From: Dipteronia dyeriana
Lineage: Eukaryota > Streptophyta > Magnoliopsida > Sapindales > Sapindaceae
Direction of reading: 5' to 3'
Assembly (NCBI GenBank): GCA_032871835.1
Contig: CM065303.1
Location: 57,574,597-57,638,596, forward strand
DNA: 64,000 nucleotides
A program made the translations under genes and the position numbers. Under the pieces are notes generated by a model. That model was not told where the DNA came from. It saw nothing but the letters and a program-made list of their open reading frames with translations, and made no database searches. This document shows, in pieces, positions 1-11,800 of the stretch (position 1 is its first letter; every line of letters starts with the position of its first letter).

Positions 1-139
1 CTTCAACTGCCATCCATGCTCTGTCATGAATTTGGCAAATGTACGACTCCATCTTGTATTTCCAAGAGGTATAATTCAATCCGGTGAGGAGTGAAGGTCT
101 AGTGCTAGAAGCTCACTCGTTGCCACCGTTTCTACTCAT
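1..139 (-). pseudogene. SIRE-type Copia gag, N-terminal fragment
   Basis: The first codons of a retrotransposon gag read on the minus strand from an ATG at 137-139 to the window edge. They match, with substitutions, the gag start of the second copy at 49387 (shared motifs such as SWK and YICQIHDRAWM). An in-frame TGA lies after the eighth codon, so this copy is not translatable here. Gag packages the element RNA. The rest of the element, if present, lies outside the window to the left. Assignment rests on homology to the better-preserved copy in this window. Confidence 0.8.
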
Positions 140-264
140 TGTGTTTAATGAATGAATGATATGAATGCAAGTGTATGAATGATCAATAGACACACAAAAT
201 GCAACACACACCAAATTGAGCAAGGATCACCTATGTATGTCTAGGAACCTGCTCTAATACCAAT

Positions 265-1155
265 TGAAAATAATATTATGGTGTGTATAATATTAATCTA
301 GAGGGGGTGAATAGATTTTAAACAAATTTACTCAATTTTTGTTAAAGGTCAAGTTGACAAAAATGCCCCTAGCTAATTACAACAAAATCACAAGTGTAAA
401 GATTACGGAAATAATAATGACACTTGAGATATACGTGGAAACCCTTCAAATGGGAAAAACCACGGGCTGATGAGTGCGCCACACTAGAACCTCGAATCCA
501 CTAATGGCAAGAGAATTACAACCTAATCCCGGTTTTAATTCACCACCACTACCTAATCCCGGTATAAGTGAACCTAGTCCATCTTGCTTGCGATTTAAGC
601 TACCTACTCCCGAAAGCAACATAAGTCTTACTTCTCAATGAAGAGATAAGATGTCCTATGTGAATATATGATGATATTCAATGAACAAACAAGGCTAGGA
701 AACTCTAAATGCTTATCAAGGATAATGAGATGACAATTAATGCAATCCTAGATATCATGAGCTAAATGACATGTTCAAAAAGCTTAGCTAAACATAGATC
801 AAACAATCCTATGAAGCTATCACAGTACAACACTCAATCATGTCATCACAACAATCTCTAATTTGTATCTAGAATATGTTCTAAGAGCATACAAATAATT
901 GAAGAGATGGCTTAGCAAGTAAAACACTTAACTTGTAAGAAGATAGTGAAAAACTTACCAAATAAGATGTAATGAAGCAAACCTATCCATTGATGCACTC
1001 TAAATGAACTTAGATGATGCAATATGAAGTTTTATGCACATGGAATGCTTTGAGTGTTCAAATATGAGTTCTTGGAAGAGTTTTTCCTTTGAAATATGTT
1101 CTAAGGAAAATATGTAATGTTCTGAACTCTTACACGACCTTAAACCAAAGATTTA

Positions 1156-1190
<35 letters not shown>

Positions 1191-1861
1191 TCCAAACAAA
1201 GTGAGGTCATTTTGGAAAAAAACGTTTCAGCTTCCTCTATGTGCGCTGGTGACGTGCGCTGGTTGAGTAGCGCACTACCAGCGCACATCCTATTTTTGTC
1301 AATAGGCGTTTGTCGATTGGCGCAGCTTAGTGGCGCAACACATGTGACGATCCATTAGAATGTTACACTGGTGAGGTTGTGCTAGTCGAGTAGTGCACTG
1401 CCCATTTTTGTATTTTTGCGCTAGTGCAGCAGCGCAACTCAGTGGCGCAACACATGCGACAATCCACTGGAATGTTACGCTGGTCGAGTAGCGCACCACC
1501 AGCGTAATGCCTATTTTCAACACTCAAACACACATAATCAATAAGTTCAAGAGTGATGAAAAATGCATCTTATTCTAATGCCAAAACATGACATAAAGCA
1601 TTTAATTCCAAGATGCAAATAAATCAACAAGAGTCATTTAAACCAAAATGTACACAAGAATAAACACACAACATATATGAATAAGAGTTATGCATGAATT
1701 TGTGAGTGTGTACAACTATCTCTTCAAATCAAGTAAGCACAAGAATTTTACCTTCGGTGCTTCTCCTCATGAGTTCTTGAGAGCCTAAGCTACCCTTACA
1801 TAACACCCTAAAAATATGGTTTGTTCACGAAATAAGCCAATCAACAAATGAGGACTTTACA
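265..1861 (-). repeat. LTR of SIRE-type Copia element (copy 1)
   Basis: A 1597-bp LTR in minus orientation, nearly collinear with the two LTRs at 47665-49262 and 55798-57394. On its own strand it starts TGTAAAGTCC and ends TTTCA. It is followed at 264-247 by the primer-binding site ATTGGTATTAGAGCAGG, similar to the initiator-methionine type. It holds an (AT)n tract near 1158-1187 and a GC-rich block at 1234-1510 of repeated 'GCGCTGGT...ACCAGCGC' hairpin-like units. As the 5' LTR it would carry the element promoter. The second LTR is outside the window. Confidence 0.9.
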
Positions 1862-1888
1862 GGCTTTATCAGCCGCCTTATCGAGTTT

Positions 1889-3586
1889 CTATATAGCATC
1901 CGCGAGCATTTTGTCTGTCTGGGAAAACTTCTTCTCACTCGATTTTAGAGAAGCCTTTAATCGAGCAATCTCATTTTTAGCTCGAGCGAGCTTGTCAAAC
2001 GATTCCTTGACAACCTTCTTCGACTCAGATTTGGTCTTCTCGACCTCCTTCTTGAGTTTTGAGTTTGAAAAGGTAAGAGTGGACACCTTCTTGGAAAAAG
2101 ATTTTACATTCTTCCTCAGGAAAAGTTAGGATTGAAGAGCCTGCAAAGAGCAAAAAAATATTCGAACCTAGAATAAAAAATATAAATAAAGAGAGCATCA
2201 AGTGCTAATAAGAGAATTTGAAAGGCACTAGTAAGTCCCCAGTCGACAACTCGAGAGGCTCCTGTCTAGGAAAAGTGAGCCTCATCTTTAGGAAAGAGAA
2301 GTTGATCGACCTCTTACAACATCAGTCCGGGATCGAAGTAAATAGAGATGTCAGTCAAGAACCTGTCAATAAAGCCTTCAGTCGAAGCTTTATCTTGGCG
2401 AGGATGCTTCTTTACCTTCTTGATAATGGGGGTAACTTGCTTAGTCAGGTCGACACACATAGATTGGTCGACAGCCATGGTTTCTGGTATGCTCACAACC
2501 TTTTTCCCTCTCAACTTCTCCAACCTCTCTATCTGCCTATTCAAGGCTTCCTCAAAAGAAATTAACCTCATGTTCGACATAGTTATTACGGTGAAAGCTC
2601 ACTCAGTGTCAGTAACAGGCTCGAGAAACTAGGTATCATAAAAAATCTTGAACCCGTGCCTTAGCTAAGCATACATTGTTAAATCTTCAAGACGAGGATA
2701 GGGATTACCTGACTATGCAAATTTAGTATGGTTCCATAGAGAGCTCTTCCTTAGACTCTCCTTTCCTTAGGGTCAATAGAAAGGATCCTCTACGTCCTCG
2801 CTATATTGTCCATACCCTGGATCGACTTTGTTTTCTCGTCTAGACCCACCGAAACAGAAAAAAAAATAGTTAGGCATTTGAGTAAACGTAACATATACAT
2901 GGAGTGATCGAGCGCCTACCAGTATTATTCCAATTTGACCTGACTCTATCGACCATAGCCACTTGGGCAAAAAAGTATCTAGGTTTCTAGTCAGGATCCC
3001 TAGTAGTTAGTTCGGAGATCAAATGACCTTGATGGTATCGAGCTGCTATCATATACATCTCAATATTTGTATCATGCTCCTTCAAATGGTAAGTGTATAA
3101 AAAGTTCTTGACAAAAAAATCCAACTTCCTCCACTTGATCAAAACCTCTAATGCTAGCAGGATAATCCATCTATTGGGCATCAATTGACTTGAAGCAATC
3201 TCAAAAAATTTGAGCAGCTGTCGAGCGAGTAGCGAGATTGGGAACATAAGACCTAACTTGAACAGTAGATAATAAAATCATGTCAAACCTTGGATCGACC
3301 AATCTACTCATTCGAATAGGGTCGTATCTCGCAACTTGACTGAATCTGGGACACCAAGCTGAAATTCTAAGTTTTTAACATCTTGGAATGACAACCTCGA
3401 GGCAGGATTTTTAGTTAGAAGATGTTCACTCACAAAGGATGATGGCTCCATGTTTAGCTCACCAAGTATCGCTAAAAGACCCACTACCATGGTTTTGGGT
3501 TGATTAACACTCACTTCACCAATACCCATATCAGATAGGGGTCTAGCAATAGACACCTCATCATGATGACTCAAATCAGATGACAC
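1889..3586 (-). pseudogene. Decayed gag-like or antisense ORF of a retrotransposon
   Basis: Several open stretches on the minus strand appear to be pieces of one broken reading frame, in order 3586-3308, 3247-2987, 2970-2773, 2580-2314 and 2086-1889. The middle has the pattern 'DPDWKPRYFF', which I associate with uncharacterised plant transposon proteins. The last piece is a strongly charged coiled coil (KLKKEVEKTKSESKK). Stops and frameshifts separate the pieces. The block lies just upstream of a plus-strand LTR-like sequence, so it could be an antisense ORF such as those known in Tat-lineage Gypsy elements, or the gag of a minus-strand element. The family is an inference. Confidence 0.4.
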
Positions 3587-4029
3587 ATCAGATTGTTCAA
3601 GGGAAATCTCACTAGAATCGTCTCAATAGGTATCGATCATCTTCTCCAATGAAGGGTTTGAAGAGTCATCGCTTCGACTCGAAATAGCTCCAAATGTTTT
3701 CGAAAAGAGAAAACAAACTTTAGTGAAAAACGATCGAACTACCTCATAAAGGGCAACTGTAATAAAACTAAATTATCATCCGAACTTAAAAGAAACTCAA
3801 CCATACCAGCGACGTGTTACTTAATGCTTTCTATCGACCAAAGTTCAAAGCAATCACTTGGACCTATCAAAAACTATTCGATAAGTTATCAAACTCGTTA
3901 AAACGTGACCTATTACTCGAACACCATTGTATCTGATATCAACCAAAATGGGTTATTTGACTCAACTCGACACGAGCTATCGATTTTGAAACTATCAACT
4001 CTCCAACTTAAAGATTTCGATCTTGAAAA

Positions 4030-4855
4030 GTGGGGGACAAACTATAATGGTCAAAACTAGGCCATCGGCCCATTAAACGAACCCATAATAAAACAAACAT
4101 AGGTTTCTCGTGAAACCTATCAGAATTAAGCCCAAAGGCCAAAAGGCTCAAACACTGGCCCACAAGTCATTAGAACAACTTACAACACGTGGTCAAATCA
4201 AGTCATAAATGAGTTAATCTTGATTTGACTTTTCACGGATCTCAAGGTCATTATGGCCAAATTCAAACGAGTCAAAACAGATAATTAAATCCCATGATCC
4301 ATGCCACATGTTAATGGGGTTAGATGTTGAGAGGCTGCTAGCTTTCACTATATATACGAGACCCTTTACCAATGAAAGAGATCCTGATTTTTACTCGAAA
4401 ACTCACGTAAAAGCTCTCTCTACACTCACCTCATCTCTAAACATTTATTGTGGCCATGGCCTTCGTATTAATTGTTGATTTACATCCCAGACTAGGTAAA
4501 GCCAATCACCTATAAAACGTTGATCGACTTGACCATTGACTATCCCAGGTCGAGCTACGGATTCAGCCAAGGAGCCGATCGATCAAACTCACTGAAACTC
4601 AAACGCCAACGTTGTCTTTGATCCACCAGCTACGACCCAATACCATCGACTCCCTTAGTCGACCAAACCTTATCGACTAACAGCTAGACTCAATAGGTTG
4701 AGTGACCCTGATTGTTATTCCCTACTTATCTTTTACATACATTGATCGAATTGTATACTGACTTAAGCGTCGGAGAGTCCCTCAAAAGGAACATCCCCCT
4801 TTGTGGCTTGACTACCGCTCCCTTTTTCCTCTTATTTCACAAATTGGCAGTGCCC
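4030..4855 (+). repeat. LTR-like block of a Gypsy-type element
   Basis: A polypurine stretch (GAAAAGTGGGGGA) is followed by TGGGGGACAAACTATAATGG. About 300 bp further on, a TATA-like CTATATATAC sits near 4350 followed by a CT-rich leader. The block ends ATTTCACA, directly before TTGGCAGTGCCCACC, which starts with TGG like a primer-binding site. This order (PPT, LTR, TATA, PBS-like) suggests an LTR in plus orientation. No second copy exists in the window, so the ends are not proven. Confidence 0.35.
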
Positions 4856-5420
4856 ACCTCGACAACATAAATCAATTGTAGATCTGATCGACTACAATAA
4901 TCAATTCATAGGTAATAAAATTAAAAAACAAACATGTCATTCAGATTTAGGTTTCAGTCATGATTCAGTTTTATGTAAAATTCATGATTGTTCAGTCTTG
5001 AGAAAAAAAAAGGCCCCTAAGTGAGTAAACAGAGCTAATACTTATTTGTTCTATCGGTAACAAGTTAAGTTGATGATGTGGATAATTGATTGGTTGTTGT
5101 AATGTGAAATCATAGTAGCGATTACACCAAAGTGAAACTCTTCCTTGATTGTAGTGTCGAAGCACAAATCTTTTTCATTTTTTTTCTTTTCTCAAAAGGC
5201 AATGTTTCTATAGCTTTTGTAAATACTAGGTTTGATAGCACGTGTAATTTTATATATATTTTCAACTTATAAGTTATTTAAGACAGTTAATACTTGATAA
5301 AGTGAAATGATTTTGTATGACTCTACAACTCCCCATTAACACAGGAAAAAACCATTCGTTATCACAATAGATAAAGATTCTTTATTATGTGAAAGATAAT
5401 TACAGTTACAAGTGATGAAT

Positions 5421-5594
5421 TGGTGGGTTCACGTAAAAGTGCACGGCGAATACCAAAGGGCGTTATTCATGTTCAAGCAAGTTTCAACAACACCATTGTG
5501 ACAGTTACAGATGTACGGGGTCGGGTTATTTCTTGGTCCTCCGTTGATACTTGTGGATTCAGGGGTACAAGAAGAGGGACACCTTTTGCTTGTG
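5421..5594 (+). pseudogene. rps11: Plastid rps11 fragment in nuclear DNA (NUPT)
   Basis: An in-frame stretch of about 57 codons matches the middle of plastid ribosomal protein S11, including [29 protein letters not shown] and [13 protein letters not shown]. The first dozen residues and the C-terminal half are missing, and unrelated sequence begins abruptly on both sides. One or two residues differ from typical plastid S11 (VDT where SAGT is usual), consistent with drift after transfer. The piece has no plastid neighbours (rpoA, rpl36) and is too short to be functional. It is a nuclear insertion of plastid DNA, not a gene. Confidence 0.9.
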
Positions 5595-6278
5595 TATCGA
5601 TTATGTTATGTCCTATTTCTGCTTGATACATATGTTTATATTGGGGCTAGGGTGTTGCCATATTCCTTGTTGTGCAAGCAAGAAATATTATCGAGCGAGA
5701 TCCTAGGGGTATCGTATTTTGGCAAGATTCTTGGCAAATCGAACCTTTGTGCATTTATGGTGTTGTGGTCTTCATTCCTTGTGGGAGTATTTCTTCAGAT
5801 CTTTGTATTTATTACTGTAATTATCAACTGCTGGATTATATGTGATTGCCTTGCCTAGTATAAGGTCAAGCTTCATGGAGAATATGTTGATATCTTATGT
5901 CATTAATGATGCCTTGTGTTCGTTGTGGGGCAAGTTTGGGTCAATACGCCTGTTTGGGGGTTCTTCTACGAGTAACTGCTCTTAGCAGGTGAGTTACTCT
6001 CATTTTGTTATCGCTATGTGTGCCCGTCGAGCTTACTTGGCCCGATACTGTGGATATTTGGTCCCCTGAATCCTGGGTTTTATACTAACATGTCGAATCG
6101 AGTAAAATTAATTCAAACAGTTATGCATTTATCTAATCAGACATTTGATACGAATAAGCAGATGAAATGAATATACATTTTTAATGAAATATAATTCTAA
6201 TATATATATTAAACTAAACACCAGATCTGGGAGTGGGCTCCCAAAATATAATGATGGGGGAGGAGTTTAATAGTATAA
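5595..6278. other. Unassigned intergenic DNA
   Basis: No convincing exon, element end or repeat is visible here. A 116-codon open stretch (5511-5858) overlaps the rps11 fragment in another frame and has no recognisable domain. Confidence 0.5.
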
Positions 6279-6713
6279 GAGCATCTCCAATATAAATATG
6301 TAGTTCTGAGTTTCTAAATAGTGTCATGTTCGTATTTCTATTCATTATGGGCCCACTTAAAAAAAATTAGAGAAATGCATATTCACATCTCGAATGTAAT
6401 TATATGAAGTCAAATGTGTATTCATTTATGATCAATTATAATAAAACAATTATTTTACTATCTCTTCTCTTTTATTTTACAATTAAATGACTTGAATATT
6501 ATCGGTGGAATGAGTTAGAAATCCTAGTCAGTATTTCTAGGAGAGTTCCTAGAATTTGAAACCCAACTCCATATTCTCTAACTTTTTTTTTTCCATATCA
6601 TCTCCGTATTGAAGTTAGATAATTGTATTGGAAATAGTTTTTCTAACTTTTTAACTATCTATCTTATGTGGCACTCAGTTTTCTTCAAATGAATATTTGC
6701 ATTGAAAATACTC
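6279..6713. mobile_element. Tourist-like (PIF/Harbinger) MITE, 435 bp
   Basis: The element begins GAGCATCTCCAATATAAATAT and its other end, reverse-complemented, begins GAGTATTTTCAATGCAAATAT. These are imperfect terminal inverted repeats of about 21 bp. It is flanked on both sides by TAA (6276-6278 and 6714-6716), the 3-bp target duplication of PIF/Harbinger elements. The interior is AT-rich and non-coding. Confidence 0.8.
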
Positions 6714-7144
6714 TAATACATTAATACATTTATCGTTTTATATTTTCTTATCATATTTCATTTTATTTTTATTTTTTATTTAATTTTACTTTATCTTTAT
6801 TTTAAAATTTTAATAATTATAAGCAAGCAAATTATTTATTTTCTTTTAAATTCTCCTTTAAAGCAGTGGAGATCTTTCTATTTCTTTTTTTATTTATGTA
6901 TTTGGTCTCCACCATCCATCTTTTGATATGGATGAAGGAGATCTATCTTCTTCATTACCTTTTTTTAAAAAAAATTATTATTATTATATTAATGGTGATT
7001 GAGGTATTTAAGTCGTTTACCTTTTTTAACACAGTCAACTGTTAAAATTAACAGTCAACACTAATACTGAGGGAGGTGTGAGTCAGTTTTTTGAAAGTAT
7101 TTCCATTTGTGAATAGCCAAACCCCAAGTAAGTTTCATGTAATT

Positions 7145-7149
<5 letters not shown>

Positions 7150-7192
<43 letters not shown>

Positions 7193-7199
7193 GATACTT
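7150..7199. repeat. (TA)n microsatellite
   Basis: About 25 uninterrupted TA dinucleotides. The surrounding 6.7-8.6 kb is AT-rich intergenic DNA with no coding signal that I trust, including a purine-rich tract at 7545-7600 and an A-tract at 8323-8342. Confidence 0.95.
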
Positions 7200-8639
7200 T
7201 CAAAATTTGAAAAATGTGAGGATATGTCAAAATAATTCACACCACTTGCTCTTGTACTCATAGTCATAAAAGTTATCGCCCAGGAGGCTAGGGGGCATTG
7301 ATACTCCATATGGTGGAGATAACTCTCATACTTTTTCGCAATGTTGATCGGAGGATACAGCGGTGATATGGTCATGATATAAGTTTGGGGTAATATTACA
7401 ATTATTTTTGTAAAAATAGTGCCAAATTACAATTTTAAAAAGCTTTGGGGTCAAAATCAAATTTTGTAAAAAAACCTATCTGATTAAGTGTAAGTGTTAG
7501 GGTTCCTTTTCTTCATTCAACTGCTGCCCCTTTACACATATAAAGAAGAGAAGAGGAAGAAGAAGAAAGAAAAGGAAAGAGAGAAAGGGAAGAAAAGAGA
7601 TTGAGAATATGTTTTGAATGAATTATGTTTTTATATATTAACATTATTATTTTAATATAAATATATATTATTTTAATTGACTTCTGTCGTATCCGTGTAT
7701 CTTATTATTTTATATTACAAAAACTATTATAATAGGACTACTTAGATATCTACTCTCATTTCAAAAGAAGAAAACTTTATATACATGTTTGTAAAATGTG
7801 CATGTTAAGATTTGAACCCTTCGCCATTTTTATGTACAGGAGGTCACTAATGGTTCTGCTAAGAGATGATGTACTATTTTATCTACTTTAATTATGTATT
7901 ATTATAATACTCGAAATTATACAATAGATTTAATATATACTTTTATATATATCGTCAATATATGCCATATATTCTTGCATTTGCTTATGACGCCGATGTT
8001 GCTGCATAATAATCGTTGCTTACCCCTTGTACCAAATGAATCAAGCCATTATTTCCAAACCCTCACATTTCTTTTAAAGAATTTGCAATTTGCACTAAGC
8101 ACCCACTTCATCATTTGACAGCCTACAATCTTTGCATATACCACAATTAAAGCTCCAAGCATGATTAAAGATTGTCCCCCCAGATATCTAGACTGCATAT
8201 GAATATAATCTCCGCATATCTCTAACTTTCATATGGTGAGATCCGGACAGAAGCGATTGCACAATAGCAATAGCTCCTAGCTTTTGTAAATGGGATTGCC
8301 ACTCACTTCCCATAGCAAACAGAAAAAAAAAAAAAAAAAAAAGTGTTGCTAAAAGCAGCTTTCAGTTTTCACCAACCCATTTTTAAAGTCAACTTTTAAA
8401 CCTCATCTTCTGATGACATATATGTCTCATGTTCATCACAAGTTATGCCAAAAACCATTAATTCATGTTTATAAAGTAACCGATAAAAAAACAATAATAA
8501 GCCAACTGTTTATAGAGAGGCTCTTAGAAAACAGAAAATAGAAAATATTTGGAATTTGAAGACAAGATGAGGTTGACACAAGTATCTTTCAATATTTTAA
8601 CCATACCTATCCAATCATTTAAACAAAAATTTCCCACCG

Positions 8640-8869
8640 AATGAAAGGATTGGTTTATTGCAAATAATGGCAACTTTAATGAAAATCATCAAGTGGCATG
8701 TTACAGCCAACAAGCCTAAATGAGTACATAAGTATATGGGAAATTTCTTCAATCTCATTAAACGAAGTACCCGCATCGAAAGACTAGTTTTCATAAATTA
8801 CTCGTAATCAAGCCATCTCACCACGTTAATCTATCATATAAAAATCTCAAAAATGAAACCCATGATTAG
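8640..8869 (-). other. Probable ASADH 3' UTR region
   Basis: AT-rich sequence downstream of the ASADH stop codon. AATAAA-like hexamers are present on the minus strand, but no polyadenylation site can be fixed from sequence alone. Confidence 0.35.
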
Positions 8870-11800
8870 CTATAATAACATCTCCGCAATCTGAATAGCA
8901 TTTAGTGCAGCTCCTTTGCGAATTTGATCACCACAGACAAAGATATCCAGCCTGCTTAAAAAGTCTCATTAGTACTGACCTTTTTTTGCTGATATATAAA
9001 ACAAAAAGATATGGCAAGAGACTAGTACCCGTAATTCCCATCTTGAGAAACATCTTGGCGGATTCTGCCAACTGCAACATCATCTTTGTTTGATACCTCC
9101 AACGGTGTAGGAAAGTGATTGGATGCCCGGTCATCAATTACTACTACTCCAGGTGCATCACTAAGAATATCCTTTGCTGTTTCCTGGAGGTACAAATACA
9201 ACAAATTCTTAAGTTAAGATGAAAATTTATCGAGAAAGCAACAGGGTAAAGATTTTGATAACAGAAAAATTAATTTAGTCAGGCATCGAGGACAGATGAC
9301 AAGCAGCTTGAGATACATAATAAATATATAAATAAATAAAATTAGAGGGTTAGAGCATCTCTCACCGTACTCTATTTTGGTATGAACTCCAAAATAGAGT
9401 ATCACATGCTCCCACCGTACTCTAAATTGTTGTTGCCAAGATTTTTTTTTAGATTTTCTAACGTAGTGAAAAGCTGATAGGTTAGTCAAATCTACAATTA
9501 CTGTCGAATCCACAACAAGATAATTGCTCCAAAAGGAACCAATTTATTAATATTGATCAAAAGTTACAATAATCGGAAATAACTATTTATAATAAACTAT
9601 TCCTAATACAACTCGAATATGACATTCCTAAAAAGACTAAAACATGAAAAGATCAAAATTAATCAAAATGTTCTAAGGGGTCATTTTTTTTTATCTGAAG
9701 ACTGAATAGTCCTGAGTTTTTTCGAAGACTGAAAAACGACGAAAATCTGAACTTAAATGACATGTTTGTTTGTTTGTTTGTTTTTTCTTCTCATCTATCA
9801 ACATGTTTGTTTTTAAAAATAAAATTGTCTGAAAATAAGTAATTTTACATTTATACTCATGCTAATCAAAAAAAGTAACTTAACAAACACCATTCTTTAT
9901 TAGATTTTGCATGTTCTGCAAATGAAGTTTAAGTTCAATTTATTGCCAAAAAAATGTTCAAGTTATTTTGCATGTTATCTACATTTCCAAAGTATACAAT
10001 TAAGGAAACCATTTTTTTTTTTTTGGTTTCCTGGATCACATGCACCGGAAACCAAATAATAAAAAACAATTGATTTTCTTTTTTTGAAATAGGTTCCCAA
10101 ATTATATGCATCGGTCTCTATGAGATGTGATTTGTTTTTTTTTTTCCTTTCTAAAAGCCTTAAAATAAGAAATATATTAAAAAAAAGAATTATACACCAT
10201 ATCAAATTAGGATAAATTTGAAAATATATCTTTTTTGAGAGGATAGACTTGGAAGAAAATATTTTAATTATAATGCAGTGATTTAGAATCAAATTAAAAG
10301 TCAGGATTTCTTTTTATTTTAAGTTGTTTTTTGGTATTTTTAAATTGTTTGACCACTTAAAAAAAAAAAACGGAACAACTTAATTATTTCAATTCAGACT
10401 CCTTAAGTTTTACGTACAAAAAACAAACGACCCTTAACATTGATGACTCCTAACTTGACCGGAAAACAATATCAAATCTTACCCAAAAGATAAGTTTGAT
10501 TTATTTCCAAAACCTAAATTTAATTCCTAATCACACTAATAGAAAGAAATCTTTCTTAATTAAAAAAGTCGCCTAAATTATAGAAATAAAATAAAATAAA
10601 AACAATCTGGTTCGTGGGACACGGACAGCGGTTTGGACCACAACTGATTCCAGAAACTTCTTTGGAATTGGATACGGCTTGGGTCGTGGGCTAACTGGTC
10701 GCGGTTTGGACCGCGGTTCCTCGCTACACACTTTTCTCTTGTGAAAGTGTCCTACATCAGCTTCTATCTTTCAAACTCTAAATTTACTTTTGACAATTTT
10801 TATTCCACTTTTACGCTCATATCCATAGTTATAAACAAATATTTGAAATTTATATCCTTTTTACTTTAATAATTAATTCAATTAATATATAATAAGTTTT
10901 AATTTATAAATCATATTATCATAAAAATTATACCATTAAAAATGTTTTATCTAGATTTTTAAAATGAGAATAATATTGTATATATATTAATAATATTTTA
11001 ATTTAATAATTTTTCATTTATCAATACTTATTCTTACTATACTTTATATTATTAGCATATTAATAATTATAAATTAGCACTAAAATAACGACAGAAAAAA
11101 ACATAGTGACAATCAAAACTTCCACATTAAAATTACAACATAAACACATTAAAATAAGGATAGCAAAATGAAAAAAAATAGCAACATTGAACAAACATAA
11201 AATAACTACATAATGCTCAAAGACATTAATATTTCCAAAGGTCATCCAAATGTTTGATAAATGAAAAACGTTATTTTTTTATGAAAAAAAATAGATAAAA
11301 TATATTTAGAGAATATTTTGTTTTAAATAGTTCATGAATGTGAGAAAATTTGGTAAGCAAAATTATGTGAGAATATTAGTTTAAAATTTAAGTAAAAAAA
11401 AAAAACCTAAAGTAAAAAATTATAACAAATTCATATACTAATAAACGAAAGGGATCTGGGGACACAATTTTTAACACAATATTTGACACGATTTTATAGC
11501 CAATAGATCTCTGAGATGGAATCTGATGGGAAACTAGATAAGCACTATTAGATGATATTATTAGATATCATATTTATCTTGGTATAATTATCTCTTTCAG
11601 AGATAATTAGGTTTTGCTTTATCTTTATCAAGCGTTAAGTGTTCATCATTTTGTCGGCTATAAATAGGCCCTTTCAGAGCCTACTGTAATCATACTTGAT
11701 GAATTGAATTGAATGAGTATTGTGTTTTCCAACCTCTATTTCTTCTGTGTATTTCTTGTTTCCTATCCCTAATTATCTCTCTTTCTATCTATTTCTCTCT

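Noticed and set aside
1848..2129. Plus-strand open frame opposite the coiled-coil fragment
   Set aside because: Shadow of the minus-strand Lys/Glu-rich coiled coil; Ser/Phe-rich with no domain.
5420..5626. rps11 as a functional nuclear gene
   Set aside because: Both ends of the protein are missing, and there is no transit peptide or exon structure.
8900..9137. Separate small genes at the ASADH 3' end
   Set aside because: They are exons 6 and 7 and their shadows; in-phase splicing gives the conserved ASADH C-terminus.
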